Assembly: GCA_029582165.1 (NCBI GenBank)
Contig: CM055877.1
Coordinates: forward strand, 23,325,355 to 23,389,354
Reading direction: 5' to 3'
Length of the DNA: 64,000 bases
Source of the DNA: Portulaca oleracea
Lineage: Eukaryota; Streptophyta; Magnoliopsida; Caryophyllales; Portulacaceae
This document shows, in pieces, positions 25,255 to 37,120 of this stretch; position 1 is the stretch's first letter; each line of letters starts with the position of its first letter. A model generated the notes under the pieces. That model searched no databases. It was not told the origin of the DNA and saw only the letters and a program-made list of their open reading frames with translations. A program made the translations under genes and the position numbers.

Positions 25255-25441
25255 TGTAAAATGATAGATCAGAGAAATATGAGAGAATTTTCTGTGTATA
25301 TGTGTATGTCATCTCAATACATTACAAGGGATATATATAGCATACAAACACTAGGTTGTTGTAAGTTGTTGTAACTACCTAACAGACACATAACAAACTA
25401 ACAACCAAGGCTATGCTCCTAACTCCTGAATATAGTTAACA
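25255..25441 (-). repeat. Copia 5' LTR, 187 bp
   Basis: Longer than its partner mainly through an inserted TATGTG-type hexamer near 25300 and a 10-bp tandem duplication TAAGTTGTTG near 25357, both slippage-like. The primer-binding site adjoins its left edge. Confidence 0.9.
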
Positions 25442-25446
25442 TGCCC

Positions 25447-26088
25447 ATTTGTTAACTTTTTTGTTATTTTAGTTTGTATAGACTTGTTTTATTTGTATGG
25501 TTTTGTTGAGTTTATCTAAAAGTAGTCGAAGAGCTAACAAATGCTCTCTTAGTTTTCTTATCTAACTTTTTAGTGAATTTTTATATTTCATATTACCTAT
25601 TATTTACAAATTCAATGACATATTAATTATTATTATTTTATTTTGTCCTTAACATTTATCAAACAAAAATTTAAAATTAATTTTAATTGAATATATTTAA
25701 ATAATTTTCCTTTTGATTATCCTATTTTCTTTTACAACTTTGATTTTAATTCAATCCTTCAAAATGCCATACATAAAAAGAAACGGAAGTAGTAACATCA
25801 CTATGCGTGGTATATATTCTATATGATTATAAATTGGCAAGGAAAAATATACAAGCAATGACAAAAACTAGATTTTACTTCTATTTAAAAAAATAAAATA
25901 ATAATAATAACCGGAATTTCTTTGTGAAGGAGGGAGGAAGGTTCATATATACATGCCCCACAGCCCATGGCCCATGGATACCTTTCTGTCAATCCATAAC
26001 AGCCAGCGTGACTGCACTGTTGAGTGTCGTACCAACAATATGACAAAAATAGAATAATACCACCATCTTAAAAATGTATATGTTTAAT
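25447..26088. other. AT-rich DNA, no gene seen
   Basis: No coding similarity or terminal repeats were recognised. Confidence 0.5.
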
Positions 26089-26091
26089 TAA

Positions 26092-26373
26092 GGCTCCGTT
26101 CTTTTATGTGGTACATTGCGGTATGGTACTACACTGTACTGCATTCTATAATTTTTCACTATATCTGACGCCACACCACACTACACTACAATCATTATCA
26201 ATATATGTTTTCATTTTTTTCTCTCTCACTTTTCTTCTCTACTTTTCACATTTTCTCTTTTAACCTACTCCACCTATCAGAACTTTCACCACACTCACCA
26301 AACTTTTTCAAATTTCACCGCACATCATCACACCATTACAATACTGCAACCAACCATATAACAGAACAGGGCC
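26092..26373. mobile_element. Tourist-like MITE (PIF/Harbinger)
   Basis: The termini GGCTCCGTTCTTTTATGTGG (26092) and CCATATAACAGAACAGGGCC (to 26373) are inverted copies with four mismatches. TAA flanks both sides (26089-26091, 26374-26376), the usual PIF/Harbinger target duplication. It is 282 bp long with no coding capacity. Confidence 0.75.
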
Positions 26374-26492
26374 TAACATGTACTTAACAATTAATTTTTA
26401 TTGATTTTATGAAAAAGAGCAAAAGTTTATTTTTAATAATATTTATTTAAAAATAATTTTATATATCAATAAATATTATATTATAGATTACT

Positions 26493-29400
26493 TATAACGA
26501 CCCGCCCCAAACCCGTATTAATTAAAGCCGTAATCACGGTGTTTATCTAAATTACGCTGTTAGAATTTTTCTTTCTTTTACGTTAATATGGTTATTTCTT
26601 TTATTATTATTATTATTTATTTTTATGCGCGACAGGTCTCGAGCTAGGCGATGGTTAAACGGGTTGATTTTATGTTATCTCGAATTTAAAGTTATGATTA
26701 TTATTACGAGTTTATGAATACTTTTACGATAAGTTTTATAATTTATTTTATCATTCTCAATTTTACGCTTGTAACCGAGGAAGGTTATATTATTCTCAAT
26801 TCCGTTTCTTTTACGATTTATACTACTCGATCCTCCTAAGTACATTTTATGGCCCGAATTATTTTATTAGTATGTTTTATCAATTTAGTTTATGTGATTT
26901 TAATTTTTAGTCTTCCACCCAATTTTATTCCAAGGAAATTTTATTTAGTTATATACTAAATTATATTTTCAAGGTTTATGTTATGTATTTATTTGGGTTG
27001 ATTACCAATTATTTTACCTAGCTAATTTCTTTTACCAATAGTTTAAGTTAAGTGTTAATTAGATGGTAATTTAATTAGGGAAGGGTTTTTATTAAGGGGG
27101 TTAAAGGGGGTTTGAGTTCATTTGGCAAAATCAGAATTTTTATCACAAGTTTCTCTCGCACTCACCCCTCTCCCTCTTCTTCCTCCCAATGCTGCCCAGC
27201 CGACCAGCCACCTGCCGCCCCTGCCGACGCTTTTCCGGCGACCTCGCCAGTCGGCTTGCCACCGGCCACCACCTTCTTCCCCCTTTACTTGTTCAATCTC
27301 TCACCTCAAATTCAAGTGGTATAATCTCAAACCCTAACCTAATTCTCTTGTTTATAATCTGAATTTCTACTTCAAATTTATGTTCTCTTGATGTTGTTCA
27401 TCTTCTTTATGTTTATTAAGCATGAATTTAAGTTGTGGTTAAGTTAGGGTTTAAGTTTTAAGTGTATGCATGTATATTTCTAAGTGTTTGTGAGGTTTTA
27501 TGGTTGAATTCATGGTGGATGATGAATACATGTTAATGCATGTGAATTTCTTGAGAGATTCTTAGTATATAAGGGCTGAGTTTATGTTTTAAGATTGTGA
27601 ATTAAGTGTTATTATGTTTAATTTGGGTGAATTAGTGAGGTTTTGGTGCAAGAGTTCAAGAATATGTCTTTTATGTTAAGTTTAGGTTTAATCCATGGAT
27701 GCATGTGGTTTTTAAGGTCTAAGATGAGTTAATTATCAAGGTTTATATTCTGAAAGTATGGTGGATTAAGGTTATATGGGATTTGATTGTGTTTTAATAT
27801 GATTAAGGGTGAAAAATCAAGCTAAAAACCGGAAAATTCGGTAGATAAGGTTTCTGTTTCGGTTCTGGAAATTTACAGTGGTATAAAAGTGGGGTTTTTA
27901 CCCAGATTTCTACTCCATATGATAGCCCAAGGTGTTAGCTAACCATAGGCTTTGGAATTTCGAGATTCCGACATGTATAGCCCGAGTTAAGACCAAAACC
28001 GTGAAGGTATAATTTTATATACGAATTCTGAGTCAGTATATTGAGGGCTGTTTTTCGTGCCTTTGGAGACCTCTTTAGTTTTTATGGTGAACATGAAAGT
28101 TTTAGGCCACGTTGCAAGCTTTCCGGAAAGGTATGATTCGTAGTCATCCGATATCGGGAGTATGAGTTACGAGCCCGGGAAGCAGGGCTGTCCGGAACAA
28201 GTTTCTGCCCAGAATTTTTATTGCCTTTTTAGCCTAAAATTTGTAAATTGGGTCTTTTATGGAGTTCTTATAAGTTTGTAGCCTTTGTGGTATTGTCAAG
28301 ATAGTTGGGATGAGTTTTCTAAGCTAATTTAAGTTAGGTTGATGTTGAGGATTATCTCCTAAAGGATTATAGGTAAATTAGCAAACCATGGGTTAATTCG
28401 GTGAAGCTTTAAGGCCCAATTAGGTATTGTTGATGACTAAGGGTTACACTTGAGTTCTTAGCAAGTTTATGCGTTCCTCTATGTCTAAGTAACCATAAGC
28501 TCGTCCTTTCTTCATATCCAATTCACCGTTCATCGATTCACAAATAGTTTCTAAAAATCCATAAACATGATATTGTTCTAAGTCCGTCGCTTGCGACATT
28601 CTTCATGTTTTCATTAATCAAGTACCTTCTTTCTAATAAGCTTTCAAGTGCTCTAATTCTATGCTCCTTCAAGCCAATGGTTGAAATGCATCATAAGCCA
28701 TGAACCTTCTCTATTGTTATTCAATTTTCACCGTGAGTTCCACTCTAAGTTTTTAAGCCGGTTATAGTTTATTCATGCACTGTTTCTGTCCGGGCTGTTT
28801 TTCGAGCCCTTCCTTTCATTTCTAGCCTCTGGGCCAGTTGACAAAATTGTCGGGCATGATTTTCCCTTTCCGAAAAGTACTCGTTTGCAAAAATCCGAGT
28901 TTTCTAGCCCAAGTTATCGCCGAAACAGCGAATTACTAAAATCTAAAATTTTATTTCCTTTCTTACCTTTTATGAGACAAGTTTAAGTATTTAATTCTAT
29001 TTTATATGATTACACGAACCTCACCAATTTCTCTACGCTTTTATTACAAATTCCTTATAGTCTCCAAGTCGCCCACGCCATCTCAAGCTCGAGGCTCGTC
29101 GCTAAAGCTTTCATCTAACCAAGGTACGCGAATTGTCCAACTTTTCGCTCCTTTATGTTTACGGTTTATGCTAAATGTTTACGGTTTTTGCTAAATGTTT
29201 ACGGTTTATGCTAAATGTTTACGGTTTATGCTAAAGGTTTACGGTTTATGCTAAATGTTTACGGTTTATGCTAATTTATGCTTTTATGATTATTCATGGT
29301 TTTAAGTGGTCCCATTTTATGGATTCTATGTTTTATGTTCTAGCTAGTTACGAGAAGTGCTAGCCTTTTAGATGCTCCTGATCATAATGTCCTAGACTTG

Positions 29401-30140
29401 GCCAGTGTCGACTGCATAGCAGTCACCCATTCCAAACTTAGATCGGTTTGGGCATGAGCGTGGTGAGATGCATTGCATCGATCGTAAGGGACCCAAAACT
29501 CTTAAATTTATGTATTTATTTCTAAGTTCATGTGACATGTTCTTTCTTTATGAACTCAAGTTACTTTTACTCATGTATAAGTTTATGTTCATGTCATTTC
29601 AAGTTAATGTTTTATCTCCTCTTTCCCGTTTTCAAAATGAATTTAAATGCCGGCACTAAAACCGTTTTCGAACGGTTTGACGTGTTGGAGGTTTACGTAC
29701 TGAGTGTTTCCCCACTCACTTTTCGCAATGTTTCAATGTTTTGTTTTAGGGGGTCCGAGCACCCAAGATAAAGGCAAAGGCAAGCAAGGGTAGTCACGTG
29801 TTGCAAGCAAGGTAGTCATGGTTGAAGTATTCCGGTCGACTTGGGTGTCCCACGTTTTAAAGCACCCATGCTTAAGGAAGAAGGATTGTACTTGTCATCT
29901 TTAATGGTTGTTTAAAGTTTGATGGTTATGCTTTGGAGATTCATCTTTAAGTATGAAGTTATGTTTTGGAAGTATAGTATGTAATGTTTATATGTTTTAA
30001 TGATGTTGTTTTGGGTTGTTGCCTTGTCCCGAGTGGGGACGGCGGTAATACCTCCACCCTAAGGTGTTCCGCTGCGCTAATCACAGGTTTAGTATGAGTT
30101 GTTGTGTTAATCTTGTGGTTAAGGGTGTTGGGGTGTTACA
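26493..30140 (+). mobile_element. Very long solo LTR or LTR-like unit (3.65 kb)
   Basis: The ends read TATAACGACCC (26493) and GGGGTGTTACA (30140), imperfect TRTAAC...GTTACA termini. The exact 5-mer TTACT occurs on both sides (26488-26492, 30141-30145). The unit has no gag or pol. Its text (a Pro-rich patch at 27120-27340, then long unique sequence, then a tandem 20-mer array) resembles the oversized LTRs of Tekay/Del-type chromoviruses. Lineage and orientation are inference. Alternatively it may be a large non-coding element. Confidence 0.62.
29157..29276 (+). repeat. Tandem 20-bp repeat, six copies
   Basis: The unit GTTTACGGTTTATGCTAAAT is repeated six times head to tail with one or two substitutions. 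It lies within the long LTR-like unit. Confidence 0.95.
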
Positions 30141-30145
30141 TTACT

Positions 30146-30956
30146 GAAATTAATAATTAATTAACAATGAAATAATTTATTAAACGAGGGAAATAGGGGG
30201 GTTGGGAAATTAAATAATAAACATCTTGATACAAGATGTTTAATAACCATCTTGCATTTTACTTAAATCACTCACAAATTTAAATGTAAATATATTTAAA
30301 CCATTATACACATATTTTACATTACTTTGAGTGATATTATAACTTATAAATGTTATATAAATAATTATTTATTATATAATTTTCAAAAATGTAAAAATAT
30401 TCATAAAATGTGTATTTTTTAGTTTTCACTATATTCTTATAATTATTTATTAAACAATTAGATTGTTATTTATATTATTTAATTTAATCCAATTAATAAA
30501 TATTATACACTTATGATTAATAAATATATAATTATTAAAAAATATTATTAAAAATTATAAAAATATAAAATATGAATAATTTAAGACACTTATTATTAAT
30601 CATCTTGAATTAAAACTTGTATCATTGTCCGGATTGAGAGAAATATCAAATCAAAGCAGTAACATAAAGTGAAGGGAATCTAGGAGGGCCCTCTGTTTTT
30701 GTGTCACATACGCTATAGAAATGAGGATGTGTGCTTATATTATCGGTCAAGTGCTGTGAGCCTGTGACTCTAAGCATCCGGACAAAGATTCCCACCTTCT
30801 TAATTGCTTTTAATCGTCTTTTGACTTTTTAGAAATACTGAAAAAAAATATTAGACAGCATGCTTTCTATAATAGTCGCAAATTTTAATACACTGAGAAT
30901 ATAAAATAGCATACTTTCTGCAAAAATCGCAAATGTTAATGTACTGTAATTATATA
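30146..30956. other. AT-rich DNA with a 50-bp tandem duplication
   Basis: GCATGCTTTCT at 30858 and GCATACTTTCT at 30908 begin two diverged 50-bp copies. No gene is seen. Confidence 0.55.
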
Positions 30957-31206
30957 CTACCTCCGTCCCAAATTGTTTGTCCATCTACCTAACTTCCTTA
31001 TCCCAAAATGTTTGTCCATTTTATAATTCCAATTATTGTAACTCGTATTATATCCCTAATAAATACTCTTTTGTTTCTTTTTTATTTTTCTTCACATGAG
31101 AAAAGTAAGGGCAATTCTGGTATATTACACATTTTTCACCCCATTTCTCATGACCATTGGACTTTTAAATATGGTTGGATGGACAAATAATATGGGACAG
31201 AGATAG
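30957..31206. mobile_element. Stowaway-type MITE (Tc1/mariner)
   Basis: The left terminus CTACCTCCGTCCC and right GGGACAGAGATAG are the inverted repeats typical of Stowaway elements, flanked by TA on both sides. It is 250 bp long and non-coding. Confidence 0.85.
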
Positions 31207-31208
31207 TA

Positions 31209-32169
31209 ATTGGTTTTAAAATATTTTTAAAAATAAATATTTTCTTAATAACGAAATTGATAATGGCTATGTGTTGATATTTGTTGTGGGCGTAAAATAA
31301 AGTTTTGTTCTTCTTTTATTTCATTTCTCTTGTATTATTTTTGGAACACGAGGAAAATTAAAAGTAGATCTTAAATATTTCCACTATCCTATGGGTCACT
31401 TTGGAAAAAGAAAGTTTAAAAACCAATAAAACATAATTGATTGGATAATTGTGATGATGTTATTTTAGAATAGTGATATGTGAATGAAAAAGAAAATATA
31501 AACTTTTCATAGTGTAATGATATATCTCTCTTGGGATGTTTAGCAATAAATTTATTTATTTCTTCCCAAAATAATTCCTAGTATCAGTAATTTTCTAATT
31601 TCTACTGCCAACTCTTCTATCATACCACAAGTAACAAAACGAGATACTCAAATATTTTTCTATCAAAGTTATTTACTTTTATGATTTTTGTATTTGAATA
31701 ATCCAAACATAGGCTATAGTATAACATGTGAAATAATTTGAAATTTCAAAATACATGACAATAATATGAACTTTGAGTGTATTCGATTTCAGTAATTTAT
31801 CACTGATTTCGAACCACTTCCGCTCAGATGCAGAGTGCAACGACAAGCTTGTGTAATTACGGTAGTATATGTGGGACAATTCCAGCACCACCTCACCTTA
31901 CTATCGAATTAAAGTAGGCGAAATTTGATGATAGGCTACTAAAATCCAACACCTCTAAATTCCAAATTATTACCCTGTATTTCAAAACTTTGGATTTATT
32001 TTACATATGACCAAAATTAAGACTACTCAAATTCAAACACCCTTATTTTTATCTGATGTCACCCATTTACTTTCACTTTTCCCCGAACATGGACATATTT
32101 TTTGAAAAAAAAATGTAAGATACACAACATAGATAGCCCATCTCACAAGAGTTCTATCCCAACTATATT
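31209..32169. other. AT-rich DNA, possibly LINE 3' flank
   Basis: No gene is recognised. The LINE should end somewhere near 32170 or further left, but I could not locate its A-tail. Confidence 0.45.
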
Positions 32170-32579
32170 GTAGTATAATATTAAACAGTTCACTATTGTA
32201 TACTTCCTCCCATTTCACTATTTAATTTGGCTAATCCTATACTAGCTTTAGCAAACTAGCTAGAAACCTATTAGCTTTGCTAAACACATGACTAACATCA
32301 CTACAATCAAGATGCACCAAAAAGTTCCTAATATGCACAACAAGAGTATATATGATACTTATTGAAACCATGAACTGTATCAATATTAATTTTGTTATCA
32401 CCTTCGATGCACATGTTCCAAAGACTTTCAGTGGATACCTCTCGAAGACTATTCTACATCGCAGTCGCCTCCCCCAATGACACTAAAACCTTCCTCAAAT
32501 TAAATGTATAAGCAACAACCATCATATCTCAATTCGCCAATCCTAAATTATCAAACCTCTTGCTGCTCTAAAAGGAGCC
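32170..32579 (-). pseudogene. LINE RNase H domain, distal part (continues from 47183)
   Basis: On minus, RNase H text resumes at the copia target site: AARGL near 32560, then LAN-DMMVVA, LRKVLVSLGEAT and CIEGDNKINIDTVHG near 32400. It is broken by stops and a frameshift. The proximal part (NFDG, near 47205) lies 14.6 kb away on the other side of the nested copia. The target duplication GAGCC marks the join. Together they form the C-terminal RNase H of a plant L1-type LINE. Confidence 0.7.
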
Positions 32580-33148
32580 CGTTAGGATTCTCAGGGTGTG
32601 GTTAGCAGACAAACAATAAATAAGGGCGAAAAATAAATAAAGATTCGACACAAGGAATTAACATGGAAAAACCCAAATCGGGAAAAAACCACGAACGATG
32701 CACTATCAGAGGATTACAACAGTGTTTCAGAGATTCCTAGACCTCTACAATCTCTCACAATCTTCCTAGAGTTACAACCTGAGAACTCAACACTTACAGT
32801 TGAGCCTCACACAACTCTCTCAGGAACACAAAGATTACAGGTCAATCTCTTGTGGTATAAGATAAACACTCTCAATTGCTGTTGTGATGTAAATCAAGGA
32901 GAACAAGGCCCCTATATATAGGAGGAGGATGACTACTCATCAAGCCACCAAGAAAGACATTCTATTAGCACCAATCAAGACACCAATCAATCCACCAATC
33001 AAGGTACTAAATTGGTCTCCCACTTAGCACCAATCAAGGCACTAATCAATCCACTAATCAAGGTACTCAATTGGTCTCCAACTTAGCACCAATCAAGGCA
33101 CTAATCAATCCACCAATCAAGACACTTAATTGGTCTTCACACCCAACA
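32580..33148 (-). repeat. Copia 3' LTR, 569 bp
   Basis: A near copy of 46612-47182. Its end, TGTTGGGTGTGAAG on minus, is preceded by the purine tract CAAGTGGGAGAT. U3 holds almost three tandem copies of a 59-bp unit (CACCAATCAAGGCACTAATC...) between about 32970 and 33140. The terminal CA has mutated to CG. Confidence 0.9.
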
Positions 33149-34480
33149 ATCTCCCACTTGAAGACCAATTGCAAACACAGTCTTCTATCACTTCAACACC
33201 TTCTCAAATCCTCTAGTGTATCCGTCTCGATCTTATTCAACAAAGATCAACAGAGGTCCCAGTTGACCTCCCATCAACTCCTCTTTTTGCAACAGGCTCC
33301 CACTTGAACTGATCACGCCCCTGCAACTTCGACAAACGCATCATCGTCAACAACTTAGGGGAATTTTGGATTGGAATTTTACCTCGTGTTGAACTTGTCG
33401 AATTCCCATGCAGGTTAGATGCGTTCCTCGGCTGACTGATGGAAATCAGCCCACACTTATTCCCCTAGGCCCAATCAAGAAGGCCCAATTGAAGGTCCAT
33501 CATACATATAGGGTCCTTCACCAAAGGACTTCAATCCATACAAGACCGACGGGGCATATTTGGTTCAACTACATCAAGTGGGCCAACGAAGAAAGGTACA
33601 AGGTTGAACTACGAAGGCCCATTCATATGGTGTGTTTCCTATTTCAAGAGGATATCCAAACATCCTAGAAGATGGGCCAAGTCACACGCCAAGCCCAAGA
33701 GGAGCAAGCACACGTCCAAGTCAAGAATCCAAGTCCAATTTTATGATCTTGATTTTTGGATGTAATTTAATTAGTTAAAGTTTAATTAGTTTTTGGTGTG
33801 TTTCTTTTAATAGGCTAGATTAGGCGTGTAGTTTATCTTTCCTAGATAGAGATTGACTATTTTGTGACTAATCCATCTTGGATTAGGAAAGCCAAAACCA
33901 ACTAGGATAAAGTTAGTTATAACAAACTCCCCCTAGGATAAGGATTCCTAATCCAAGGGAGAGTAGGATTAAGTAGGCGTCTAGGATAAGGATTCCTAAT
34001 CCAAGGGAGAAACCTAGCTCTATCCGTTCTTACCTTTCTATCAATATAGTTAAGGTAATTACCCTGTGAGCTTTCTGTCAATACAGTTAAGTCACATTCA
34101 ACCCTATCTCTTACCCCCTCATCCCAACGCCATCTCCACCTCCTTAAACCCCCAAAAAATCGTCACCCTTCCCTCTCTCTCAAACGCCACCTCTCTCTTT
34201 ATCTCTCTCCATAACAACCATCCATCAAACCCTCTCCCTCCTCCAACAACCTAACAAACTCACTCTCTCTCCCATCATACGCCACCCTCTCTCTCTCTCA
34301 CCATCCATCCTAACGTCACCCTCTCCCTCTCTCACCTCCCTTACCTCACGTCATCCCCCTTCAATCCCCATCCAAGAATCATTCATCCCTCTCTCTTCCC
34401 ATTCAAGATTCATCCCCTTCTTGAATCTTGAAACAACTAAAGCCCTCACGGTAAAACAACCGCCTCAAAGAACCCTAATT
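33149..34480 (-). other. Internal non-coding cargo of the gag-only copia
   Basis: The space between gag/protease and the polypurine tract, where pol should be. It holds no RT, integrase or RNase H. A second purine-tract-like word (minus AAGTGGGAGCCTGTTG) lies near 33300. The 30-mer beginning CTAGGATAAGGATTCC occurs twice (33933 and 33980). 34060-34440 is CT-rich on plus. Origin unknown. Confidence 0.6.
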
Positions 34481-35671
34481 CAAGAGAGCCTCCACCTATC
34501 TTTCTCCCTAATCTCGTGATTCACCCCCACCCTCTGTTGTTTGGTTACACGTGTTTCGTGTATTATTGGAATCAAGAACCTTTCTTGATCCGGTAATACA
34601 TCACTGACCATCCGTTCCTGTAGCCTCGACCGGAAACCTCCTCGTTTCTGGTACCCTTCTCTCATCAGAGAAGCTAACACGCCTTTGACGAGCATGAACA
34701 GGCCTGTTAGAATTATCAATGGCAGAATATAGTTTCCCCTTTTTCCTGCCATTTGCAATTATCAGAGATCCTTTCGTTACCCTCCAATAACCATCTTCAA
34801 ATCTCGTCGTGAACCCCTCCTCATCTAGTTGACTCACAGATACAAGGTTCTTGGTCAGACCCGGGATATACCGAACATTCTTCAACCTCCAAGTTCCACC
34901 CTTAGAAGTTTTAATGTTCACATCACCTCTTCCTAGCACCTTTAGGTTGTGACCGTTTGCAAGCCTAACCCTGCCAAACCTCCTACTCACAAAATTGCTA
35001 AAGGCCTCCCTGCTAGATGAAGAGTAAAACGAAGCACCCGAATCTATCACCCAACTCCCTTCTGATTTGTCAACACTAACAGTTAGGACATCACCTAAAT
35101 CCTCAGCAGAATTTACCGAGTCATGGTTATTATAACTGCTCTTCCTGGGTTTAGGACAATCCCTACGAAAATGACCTCTATCACCACAGTTCCAACACAA
35201 CACTTGCTCCATGTTTCGACCTCTGGATTTTGATCGACCCCGACCCGAACTCCCACTATTCCTCCTATCCCTGACAATCAAAACATTCCCCGAAGACTCA
35301 GACACGTCGGAATCTTTCCTACGAATACTTTCATTCAGGACAAAGTCTCTAATTTCCCCAAACTTCAGTTTCTCATTCTTCTTAGTTGAAGAAGTTACAG
35401 AAGTCACAAAATAATCCCAAGACTTAGGTAGGGTAGCCAATAATATGTTAGCGTTCATCTCATCGTCGAAATTAAATCCCATAGAGGTTAACGTTGATAG
35501 TATTATATTCAACTCATTCATACTATCATGCATATCACCAAACTCTTGTATCGTAAATTCAAACAAACGACGTAACACATATACCTTGTTCACTGCCGAA
35601 GGTTTCTCATATGTGTTTTTCAAGGCCTCGAGCAGATCTTTCATCGTGTTCTGATCTTTGACTTTTAGAGC
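34480..35671 (-). pseudogene. Copia gag C-terminus, zinc knuckle and protease start
   Basis: Continuation of the gag begun at 46559. In order: the gag capsid-like domain (LEALKNTYEKPSAV, MHDSMNELNIILSTL, LLATLPKSWDYFV), a basic linker, the CCHC knuckle CWNCGDRGHFRRDC (near 35165-35205), then the protease active-site motif WVIDSGAS (near 35040) and NVRYIPGLTKNLVSVSQL. The frame ends near 34601 in a low-similarity tail after the protease core; a +1 frame runs on to 34480. Apart from the Athila insertion the frame is open, which suggests recent activity. No residue changes are seen in DSGAS or CCHC. Confidence 0.85.
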
Positions 35672-37120
35672 TAATAGGCCGCAAGTGCACGGGTGCTCGT
35701 GTAGCAAGTGTCAAGGTCGATTTCCACAGGGACTTTTCCTTTCAACGCACTGAACTAGCCTCCTAGTTGATTGCTAAGTCGATCGGGTTTTTGTTTGAAA
35801 CAATCTAATTCTATTTCTATTCACTATTCAAGATTAACAAATAAATATACACACAATTTACTTGAATTTATCAATAAGAAAAAGACGTTCAGGGGATAAA
35901 ACCTAAGTAACTTTATGAATCAAACAAGTGGATGGAACATGTATGTCATTAATTTGGTACATTTTAGGGTCGATAATCGCATAAATTATTCCGTAGTGAG
36001 CTTTTGGCACTAAAACAGATTGCGTAGCAAAATTGATCACCTACTGTCGTGGTTATTTCAATTTTAACTAAGTTAAAGATCAAATTATCCAATGACCACT
36101 AATTATAAAGTCTTCTATGTCTAGTTCACTTCATAACTAGTTTAATCCTAAGGGTTCCGATTATCGAATTTCTCCTTTCAGTACTTCACTCAACAATCTA
36201 ATTCCATATTCTTGATGGCCAGTCAAAAACAATGACATACATAATCAAAGGTTAAATAAAATGCATTCAAACTAGATTAACAAACTTGTTCAATCCAACA
36301 AAACTCAATCCATAAGAGAAACAAATAAGGGTTTATCCCCTAAACTAAAAGAAAACTACTCACTACTCATGTTCAAAACACAAAACATATTAAAATCTAT
36401 TCTAGAAAGCATATAAAAATCTATGAGAGAATGAGAAATAAACCAAATGCAGAACAATCTTGCAAGGAATGAACTATGGAGGACTTTTGCTCCTCCAAAC
36501 TTCAATCTTTGCTTCAATCTTCTTTCTTGATCTCCCAATCCTCCCCCTCATTGATGGATGCATTAATCAATATAAAGGGGATCAATCAGGGTTAGGTGAC
36601 AGCATGGAGGATAGTGGAGTGATTATTGCTTCCATAGACAGCCGAAAAACATCATGATAAAAAGCAAAAACCCACTTGCAAGTGCCGAAAGTGAAAGGAT
36701 AAAGCAACACGGACCGTTCCAGGGCAACACGGGTCGTGTCACTGTCAACACGGGTCGTGTTGACATGACACGGACCGTGTTGCTCACTGGAGTTGGATTT
36801 CTAACTTTCTGGAATCTGAAACGGCCCGTTTTGGGTCTTTTGGCACCCGTGTTGATGCCAGTCGGGCTCCAATGTCTTCTTGGGCCAATATTTGGGCCTT
36901 GGGGTGGATTTATTCTTCAGTTGTGATCCTCTTGGACTCCATACACTTGATTTTAAGCTTGATTTCTTCAATTTAACACCAATTTCCTACAAAACTATAC
37001 CAAACTCCAACCAAGCATAAAATAGAGAATTCGAGTATAAAAATAATACATTCATATCAATAATCACTCAAATTAACTCTAAATAACCCAAGATCACATA
37101 TATATAAAATACACTTATCA
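35672..37120 (-). repeat. Athila 3' LTR, 1449 bp
   Basis: On minus it starts TGATAAGTGTATTTT after the PPT and ends GCGGCCTATTA (CTATCA in the partner). A TATA-like TTTATATTGATTAATG lies on minus near 36567. The dyad array at 36705-36860 is about 140 bp upstream of it. Small frames shared with the other LTR are not genes. Confidence 0.92.
36705..36860. promoter_or_regulatory. Dyad array in Athila 3' LTR
   Basis: Units CAACACGGACCGTTCC (36705), CAACACGGGTCGTGTC (36725), TCAACACGGGTCGTGTTGA (36745) and TGACACGGACCGTGTTG (36766), then looser copies to 36856. Spacing is about 20 bp. Confidence 0.75.

Larger units (their letters stand above)
20365..25441 (-). mobile_element. Copia retrotransposon with short LTRs
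   Basis: Near-identical LTRs (20365-20533 and 25255-25441) bound the element, with target duplication TGCCC at 20360-20364 and 25442-25446. A primer-binding site matching the last 12 nt of initiator tRNA-Met (plus GCTCTGATACCA, 25243-25254) abuts the right LTR. A run of 11 C (20534-20544, G on minus) is the polypurine tract at the left LTR. So transcription runs on minus. Order of remnants: gag, zinc knuckle, integrase, RT, RNase H, the copia order. All frames carry stops and shifts, so it is dead. Confidence 0.9.

Noticed and set aside
27112..27337. Pro/Ser-rich plus-strand frames of about 70 residues
   Set aside because: Lies in the transcribed-leader-like part of a long LTR-like unit, with overlapping frames equally open; low complexity.
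29157..29276. Regular repeats that could suggest a CRISPR-like array
   Set aside because: Units are directly head to tail with no spacers, in a plant LTR-like unit; an ordinary minisatellite.
36356..36926. Small frames repeated at 45567-46002
   Set aside because: They recur because both are the same LTR; they have no similarity to proteins and are not genes.
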